Shown one piece after another: positions 59,643 to 64,000 of a stretch of DNA of 64,000 nt (position 1 is its first letter; every line of letters starts with the position of its first letter). The notes beneath the pieces are model-generated. The model did not search any database, was not told where the DNA came from, and saw nothing but the letters and a program-made list of their open reading frames with translations. The position numbers and the translations under genes were made by a program. The DNA is from Micromonospora peucetia (GTDB lineage Bacteria; Actinomycetota; Actinomycetes; Mycobacteriales; Micromonosporaceae). The stretch lies in the NCBI RefSeq assembly GCF_900091625.1, contig NZ_FMIC01000002.1, forward strand, positions 3,596,001 to 3,660,000, given 5' to 3'.

Positions 59643-60455
59643 TCAGTCGTCGCAGCCGATGCCGTCGCCGTCACGGTCGAGGTCGTAGATGTCACTGCCG
59701 ATCACGCGCACCGGACCCTGGACGTAGGCGGGTCCGTTGCCGCTGCCGCCAGCGCAGTCGACGTCACTGGCAATGGGTACGCATCCGCTGTAGTTGGGGT
59801 CGCACTGGCGCTCCTGCTTCGTGCCGACTCTGACGACCTGGGTGATGGGTGCCTTGGTGATCTGCGACCCGATGAGCTTCTTGGCTGTCTGTACGCCGTC
59901 GGTCAGGGTGATCTCGTAGGTGACGGTGCGCACCCCGGGTACGCCGCGAGTCGTCACCTTCCTGGTGCCCTTACGCAGCGACGAGTCCTTGACCGTCCTG
60001 GTCTGGTAGTTGATCTTCTGTTTTTCCTTGACGGTGCGGGTGTCGACTACAGGGGCGGAGACCGCACCGGGCGTCACAGCGGCACTGGGTGTCGGCGTCG
60101 TGCTGCGGGGTGGGTCGCTGGCCGGTGCCGTCGTCGGCTCGTCGGCGGCGCTGATGGTCGGAGCCGCCTTGGCTGCCTTGTTCTCGGTCTCGGTAGCTGG
60201 CGGCGGGGAGACGATCGCGGTCACGATCGTTCCTCCGCAGCAGAGGAGCGTCAGCACGGCGGCACTGACAAGGGCGATCTTCACCTTGCTGGGCCGAGAA
60301 CGCGGATGGATCGGTAGGCCGGAGACAGGCCCGGCAGCCGGGAACTGGGCGGTCGGGTAAGGAGAGGCAGGCCCGGTGGCGCCGGGCTGCGGGTTGTATG
60401 GCGGCGGGGGCGGCGTCTGGTGCTGCCACGGGTCCTGCGAATGCGGAGATGTCAC
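59643..60455 (-). CDS. G5/Excalibur-type surface protein
   Basis: A 270-residue protein: a Pro-rich cytoplasmic head (1-50), one membrane span (about 58-80), a Thr/Pro-rich stalk, a G5-like domain (TVKEKQKINYQTRTVKDSSL, then TTRGVPGVRTVTYEITLTDG) and a C-terminal Excalibur calcium-binding motif, DIYDLDRDGDGIGCD, with the preceding CDPNYSGCVP. It is expected on the cell surface, binding Ca2+ and possibly GlcNAc polymers. ATG 60455 is a good start. Confidence 0.88.
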   Translation of the reverse strand: MTSPHSQDPWQHQTPPPPPYNPQPGATGPASPYPTAQFPAAGPVSGLPIHPRSRPSKVKIALVSAAVLTLLCCGGTIVTAIVSPPPATETENKAAKAAPTISAADEPTTAPASDPPRSTTPTPSAAVTPGAVSAPVVDTRTVKEKQKINYQTRTVKDSSLRKGTRKVTTRGVPGVRTVTYEITLTDGVQTAKKLIGSQITKAPITQVVRVGTKQERQCDPNYSGCVPIASDVDCAGGSGNGPAYVQGPVRVIGSDIYDLDRDGDGIGCDD

Positions 60456-60812
60456 CCGCCAAAGTGTCCTGAGCGGCAGAGATCGGCATCAGTGGCCGGC
60501 CGGTTACGATCCGCATCGTTTGACTGAGACGCGGCAACCGACGGGAGGTCGCGGGGCAACCCGTCGGCGGGCAATTGCGCTGCTTTGTTGATCCCGTGTC
60601 CGACTTTTTGGCTGACAGGAACCCGAGCGTGGGACTGGGCCAGGCTGGTCGGTGAGCGTGGGACCGGACCTGTCGTACGTCGATCGGTGCAGGAAGAACG
60701 AGGGGGGCGTCACCAGGGCAGGGTGACAGTGCTGGGGGTGCTGACGGCGGGATCTACTGATTGCCGGACGGGGTGCCTTCGGGTGACTCTGAGGCGCCCC
60801 ATCCAGCGCCTG
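60456..60812. other. Gene-free stretch
   Basis: These 357 bases contain no credible gene; no RNA or repeat was seen. They separate the Excalibur gene start from the end of the DUF397 gene, both on the minus strand. Confidence 0.45.
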
Positions 60813-61013
60813 TCAGTGGATAAGGCCGTCGTTCTTCACGGCGCTGACGAAGGTCGCCCAGTCGATCGGTTCGAAGGCCAGCGTCGGGCCGTTCGGGTCC
60901 TTGCTGTCCCGGAGCCCGACGACGCCGGAAAGGTTGTCGGCGACCTCGACGCACTCACCGCCCGCGTTGCTGCGGCTCGACTTGCGCCAGACGGCGCCGG
61001 TCAGGTCAGACAC
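60813..61013 (-). CDS. DUF397-domain protein
   Basis: A 66-residue protein with the complete DUF397 pattern: VWRKSSRSNAGGECVEVA, VGLRDSKDPNGP, WATFVSAVK. These proteins are found throughout actinomycetes, encoded next to a Scr1-type HTH regulator, and are proposed to act with it as antitoxin-like or regulatory partners. It overlaps the HTH gene by eight bases. Confidence 0.93.
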   Translation of the reverse strand: MSDLTGAVWRKSSRSNAGGECVEVADNLSGVVGLRDSKDPNGPTLAFEPIDWATFVSAVKNDGLIH

Positions 61014-61911
61014 GGGAATACTCCTCTGCGACTTGCTGAATCAGGCTCTTCGAACGGGACTCGTCGAGTGCGCGGCCCGTCATGTCGGCCCAGATGGCAT
61101 CATAGACGGCTGTCTCGTGCGGCTTGTCGAGGTAGATCGCCCCGGTGGCGGCCTCAAGGTAGGCCACTGGCGGTTCCACCTCGTTGCCCTTGCTGTCACG
61201 CGGGAACTCCAGGATCGAGAACGCTCCGGCCGTCATCCCGGCGTGTAGCCCGGCAGAAAAAGCCAGCACCTGGACGGTTACGTTCGGTAGCTCGGCAGCC
61301 TTCAAGATCTGATGAAGTTGTTCGGCCATGATCGTGGCGCTGCCGATCGGACGACGCAACACAGCCTCGTTGATTATCACGCTGAGTTGCGGAGCGGAGA
61401 AGCGGGTAAGGAGCGCCTGCCGCTCGACCCGAAGCTGGATGGCGCGCTGCTGCTCGTCGTCGTTCTTGGCGTCGATCGCGCCGTTGGGCAGCTTGAGTAG
61501 CTGCTCGGAGTAGGTGCGAGTCTGGAACAGCCCGGGGACCAGTTCGGCTTGGTACTGCCGGATGCTGGACGCCGCATCTTCGAGTCCGATGTAGAGCTGG
61601 AACCAGCGTGGCAGGCCCGAGCCGATGTAGTCGTGCCACCAGTTCTTGTTCTCGCGGGTCGCTGCCGTCATCGCCAGGAGCAGCTCGCTGTCCTCGTCGG
61701 ACGCGCCGTAGAGATCGAGCATCTGCTGCACGTCGGCCTGCCGGAAGCGGACGTGCTCCGCGCCGTTCTCGATCCGGTGCAGCGTCGCGCGTGCCCGGTC
61801 CAGGCGCTCTGCGGCCTGTTCCATCGTCAGCCCGGCCGCTTTGCGCAGCGACTCGAACTTACGCCCGATCTGCCGCCGCAGCATCGTCGATCCCGTCACT
61901 GCCTGTGACAC
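61006..61911 (-). CDS. Scr1-type XRE-family regulator
   Basis: A 301-residue protein. Residues 12-70 form the HTH (RKFESLRKAAGLTMEQAAER, ATLHRIENG); the rest is the DUF5753 domain (ASSIRQYQAELVPGLFQT, VERQALLTR, SVIINEAVLRRPIGS). It pairs with the DUF397 gene downstream. GTG 61911 is chosen since GGAGG lies six bases upstream; ATG 61884 is possible. It probably regulates its own operon. Confidence 0.9.
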   Translation of the reverse strand: MSQAVTGSTMLRRQIGRKFESLRKAAGLTMEQAAERLDRARATLHRIENGAEHVRFRQADVQQMLDLYGASDEDSELLLAMTAATRENKNWWHDYIGSGLPRWFQLYIGLEDAASSIRQYQAELVPGLFQTRTYSEQLLKLPNGAIDAKNDDEQQRAIQLRVERQALLTRFSAPQLSVIINEAVLRRPIGSATIMAEQLHQILKAAELPNVTVQVLAFSAGLHAGMTAGAFSILEFPRDSKGNEVEPPVAYLEAATGAIYLDKPHETAVYDAIWADMTGRALDESRSKSLIQQVAEEYSRV

Positions 61912-62250
61912 CCTGTGCCTCCGCCTGTTGGTAACCGTCGACAGTCGTCCGTCCAATTGAACCGCAGCCATGTCTCATGGGCAATGGACACGTCACAGCA
62001 AGTATTTACCTATCGCGAAGACGCGATCCAAACGATGCTGTTGCGATGTTGCAATTGAGTTTGGCCGGTGCTTGACTGCGTCTGCGGCCACTGTGGAGTT
62101 CGTACTGCTCAGGGGCTATGTCGGGCCTCGCTGTCGTACTGCCGATGAGGGCTGCGGTGGCGGGTGCCGGGGTGGGTCCGCCGGTGCGCGGCGGGCCGGT
62201 GGGCCCGCCCCTTCCAGCTCGATCTCGACGGTGAGAGGCAGGTTTCTGTC
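61912..62250. other. Divergent gap, no gene seen
   Basis: These 339 bases lie between the divergent HTH and DivIVA genes. The AT content is locally higher around 61985-62045, where promoters may lie. No gene, RNA or strong repeat was recognised. Confidence 0.45.
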
Positions 62251-62565
62251 ATGCGCGTCTTCCTCCGGCGTGTCCGGCGTCGCCAGCGGTCGGTCAACGG
62301 GCCGACCCGCTACCGCTCGGCGGCCTACCATCCGCTGCGGCCGTGGCAGGTGCGGGAGCGGCGGTTCCGGCCGACGTCGCTCGGCCGGCGTGGGCTCGAC
62401 CCGGGGGAGGTGCGGGAGTTCCTCGACCAGGTCGCCGGTGACCTGGCCACCGTCTACGACGCGCTGGCGCAGAGCCGCCGCGAGACCGAGCGGATCAAGG
62501 ATGCGCTGCGCCGCTGGCAGTCGGAGCAGGCCCGCGCCCGCGACGAGCGGCGGGATGACCGGTGA
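62251..62565 (+). CDS. Small DivIVA-domain protein
   Basis: A 104-residue protein: basic N-terminus, then a DivIVA-like segment, FRPTSLGRRGLDPGEVREFL, followed by a helical coiled-coil tail. DivIVA-type domains bind curved membranes and organise polar growth in actinobacteria; this short member lacks the long coiled coil of true DivIVA. ATG 62251 is chosen. Its stop overlaps the next start. Confidence 0.78.
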   Translation: MRVFLRRVRRRQRSVNGPTRYRSAAYHPLRPWQVRERRFRPTSLGRRGLDPGEVREFLDQVAGDLATVYDALAQSRRETERIKDALRRWQSEQARARDERRDDR

Positions 62566-62816
62566 GTGAGCGTTGGGTCATCCACCTGCCCGTGGTGGCC
62601 GGTGACCTGGTCGCCGCCCAGCGGCTCGCCCGGGTGGTGGCGCACTGGACGCACGTCCTGCCACAGACTGACCCGGCGGGCACCACCGTGTCGGCCGAGG
62701 ACGACCAGAACGTACGCCACTGGGCCTTCTGTGACCGGCGCATGCCCGACGGCCGGCGGTGCCTGCTCTGGCCCGACCACGACAGCGAGTGCTCGCGACG
62801 GCCGAGATGGCGGTGA
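62562..62816 (+). CDS. Small unknown protein coupled to DivIVA-like gene
   Basis: An 84-residue protein without recognised domain. Two Cys (FCDRR and RRCLLW) and a His/Asp-rich end (WPDHDSECSRR) could bind zinc. It starts with GTG 62562 overlapping the DivIVA-like stop, showing coupling. Function unknown. Confidence 0.6.
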   Translation: MSERWVIHLPVVAGDLVAAQRLARVVAHWTHVLPQTDPAGTTVSAEDDQNVRHWAFCDRRMPDGRRCLLWPDHDSECSRRPRWR

Positions 62817-62890
62817 CCGGGGCGCGGAGGTTCTCCGGCCAGCCACCAGCCGCATGCCGATCGTGAGTATGCGGCAGGTATGCTCAGAGT

Positions 62891-63172
62891 ATGACTCGCC
62901 GCATCACGATAAGCCTGCCCGATGACGTGGCCGCGTACGTCGAGCGTACCCAGGGCAACACGTCCGGTTTCATCGCCGGCATCCTGCGTCGGAAGATGCG
63001 CGCCGACAGCCTTCGTGCGAAGTGGGCGCAGCTCAACTACGTGGTCACCGACGCCGACGTCGAGAAGACCCGGGCTCGCCTGGCGGCCCTCGTGCCCGTC
63101 AGTGACGAGCAGCACGCCCGCAACCTCGAATGGATCAGCCAGTTCGACAACGACGGGACCGCCGCGGCGTGA
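62891..63172 (+). CDS. Ribbon-helix-helix antitoxin-like protein
   Basis: A 93-residue protein. The first 45 residues are a ribbon-helix-helix DNA-binding fold (RRITISLPDDVAAYVER). The C-terminal half would bind the toxin. It is followed by a PIN-like gene with GTGA overlap, the standard order of VapBC-type toxin-antitoxin operons, where the antitoxin also represses the promoter. Confidence 0.82.
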   Translation: MTRRITISLPDDVAAYVERTQGNTSGFIAGILRRKMRADSLRAKWAQLNYVVTDADVEKTRARLAALVPVSDEQHARNLEWISQFDNDGTAAA

Positions 63173-63579
63173 ACGGCCTCGTCCTCGACACCTCCGCTCT
63201 GCTGGCGTACGCATCGGGCGCCAGCGTCGAGCCCGGCGCCATTCTGACCCTGGCCGAGGAGGATCCCGACCAGCAGGTGTGGATCCCGGCGCTCTGTCTC
63301 GGGCAGGCTCAACTCGAACTGGCCGGCACACCCGCCGCCGGCATGCTCGATCTGCTGTTCACGGAGGACCGCGACATCCAGGTGGCGGTCTACGACGCCT
63401 CCACGAGCCGCAGGGTGGCCCGACTTGCCGCCACTTTCAGCGTGTCCCTGGATGTCGCGCACGCGATCGCCACCGCGATCCTCTACCGCTGCTACCTGGT
63501 CACCCGCGACCCGAAGGTCATCGCGTCGGCGGCGCCGCCCGGCCTGGATGTCCTCGACATCGGCGAGACCTGGGACTGA
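63169..63579 (+). CDS. PIN-domain toxin-like ribonuclease (VapC-type)
   Basis: A 136-residue protein with PIN-type acidic residues: Asp in LVLDTSALLAYASG, a candidate Glu in GQAQLELAG, Asp in SVSLDVAHAIATAI and TRDPKV. PIN toxins cut tRNA or rRNA. GTG 63169 overlaps the antitoxin stop; this start gives the typical LDTSALL N-terminus. Confidence 0.82.
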   Translation: MNGLVLDTSALLAYASGASVEPGAILTLAEEDPDQQVWIPALCLGQAQLELAGTPAAGMLDLLFTEDRDIQVAVYDASTSRRVARLAATFSVSLDVAHAIATAILYRCYLVTRDPKVIASAAPPGLDVLDIGETWD

Positions 63580-63675
63580 CACGCGGGGACGTCGATCGGC
63601 ACGCCCAGGGTGTTCGTCGCCATGCCGACAGTTGACGGGACAACGAGTGGGTCTCACGTCGGGGATAGTGGCGGG

Positions 63676-64000
63676 GTGGCGAGGTTGACCGTGGAGAGCG
63701 ACGACGCGTACCTCTGGCTGGAAGATCTTGATGATGCGGACGCCGCCCGGTGGGTGCGGGACCGCAATGCGGAGACCGAGGCCGCCCTGACCGGAGGCGA
63801 CGCGTTCGCCGCCCTGCGGAGCGAGATCCGGCGGGTGCTCGACGCGCAGGACCGCATTCCCTACCCCGGATGGCGCGGGGACCACCTCTACTACAACTTC
63901 TGGACCGACGCGGCGCATCCGCGCGGGGTCTGGCGGCGGACGACCCTCGACCAGTACCGCCGGCCCGAGCCGGAGTGGGACGTGCTGCTCGACCTGGACG
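63676..64000 (+). CDS. Prolyl oligopeptidase family serine peptidase, 3' end outside window
   Basis: The open frame from GTG 63676 gives 108 codons up to the window edge. It starts with AYLWLEDLDDADAARWVRDR and continues DRIPYPGWRGDHLYYNFWTD and WRRTTLDQYRRPEPEWDVLL, which is the N-terminal propeller entry of prolyl oligopeptidases. The catalytic Ser, Asp and His lie beyond the window. Alternative upstream starts are closed by stops. Confidence 0.88.
   Translation, partial: MARLTVESDDAYLWLEDLDDADAARWVRDRNAETEAALTGGDAFAALRSEIRRVLDAQDRIPYPGWRGDHLYYNFWTDAAHPRGVWRRTTLDQYRRPEPEWDVLLDLD

Overview
The window is high-GC actinobacterial DNA, most likely from a Micromonosporaceae-type organism. Pointers are the strong codon GC bias, the HTH/DUF397 pair, DivIVA, Excalibur and DUF4173-type proteins, many GTG starts, and a typical actinomycete integrative and conjugative element (AICE). 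This placement is inference; no ribosomal RNA is present.

Region 1 (1 to about 17112) is the right-hand part of an AICE. It begins inside a tyrosine integrase and ends at a 46-nt 3' fragment of a CAT-anticodon tRNA, the expected attachment scar. Backbone genes are a HTH/DUF5919 regulator beside a Nudix protein, an excisionase-like HTH, small conserved AICE proteins, a DUF2637 membrane protein, an FtsK/TraB-like DNA translocase, a primase-polymerase and a DUF3631 helicase-like ATPase. A cluster of nine 9-bp iteron-like repeats lies around the end of the DUF3631 gene, and a second repeat family follows the translocase gene. Two cargo blocks are visible: next to the integrase, a low-GC KwaA/KwaB-like (Kiwa) pair with an HD-domain gene; next to the attachment scar, an sce7726-like gene, a beta-family gene and a methyl-DNA-type restriction endonuclease candidate.

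Region 2 (17113 to 25200) is chromosome with signs of decay: an aldo/keto reductase, a leucine-rich repeat protein, trpS, two truncated regulator genes meeting head to head, a truncated IS5-type transposase, and a LysR/YeiH divergent pair. Region 3 (25283 to 33231) has an SDR oxidoreductase and an IclR-controlled operon: CitE-like lyase, PuuE-like deacetylase, a peptide-type binding protein without a signal peptide, and a TauABC-type transporter closed by a strong hairpin.

Region 4 (33312 to 39168) encodes membrane and secreted proteins. Region 5 (39376 to 44799) is the most striking block: a translationally coupled operon of a DUF559-type nuclease, a winged-helix protein and a 1088-residue protein with two different P-loop ATPase modules, the second HerA-like, preceded by a 104-bp element with inverted-repeat ends. 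I consider it a good candidate for an undescribed nuclease-ATPase defence system. Region 6 (45255 to 53126) has tail-fibre-like/TIM-barrel proteins, a secreted protein, flavin enzymes, and an orphan gene coupled to a Nudix gene.

Region 7 (53139 to 56369) holds a site-2 protease and a two-gene unit resembling QatB and QatC of the Qat antiphage system, without QatA or QatD; the QatB-like gene is best read from a TTG start giving Met-Gly-Thr-Ser. Region 8 (56654 to 64000) has a Tat-exported amidase, a large lipoprotein, an Excalibur/G5 protein, a Scr1-type HTH/DUF397 pair, DivIVA, a ribbon-helix-helix/PIN toxin-antitoxin pair and the start of a prolyl oligopeptidase. The chromosome thus carries at least four independent groups of genes of defence type in 64 kb.
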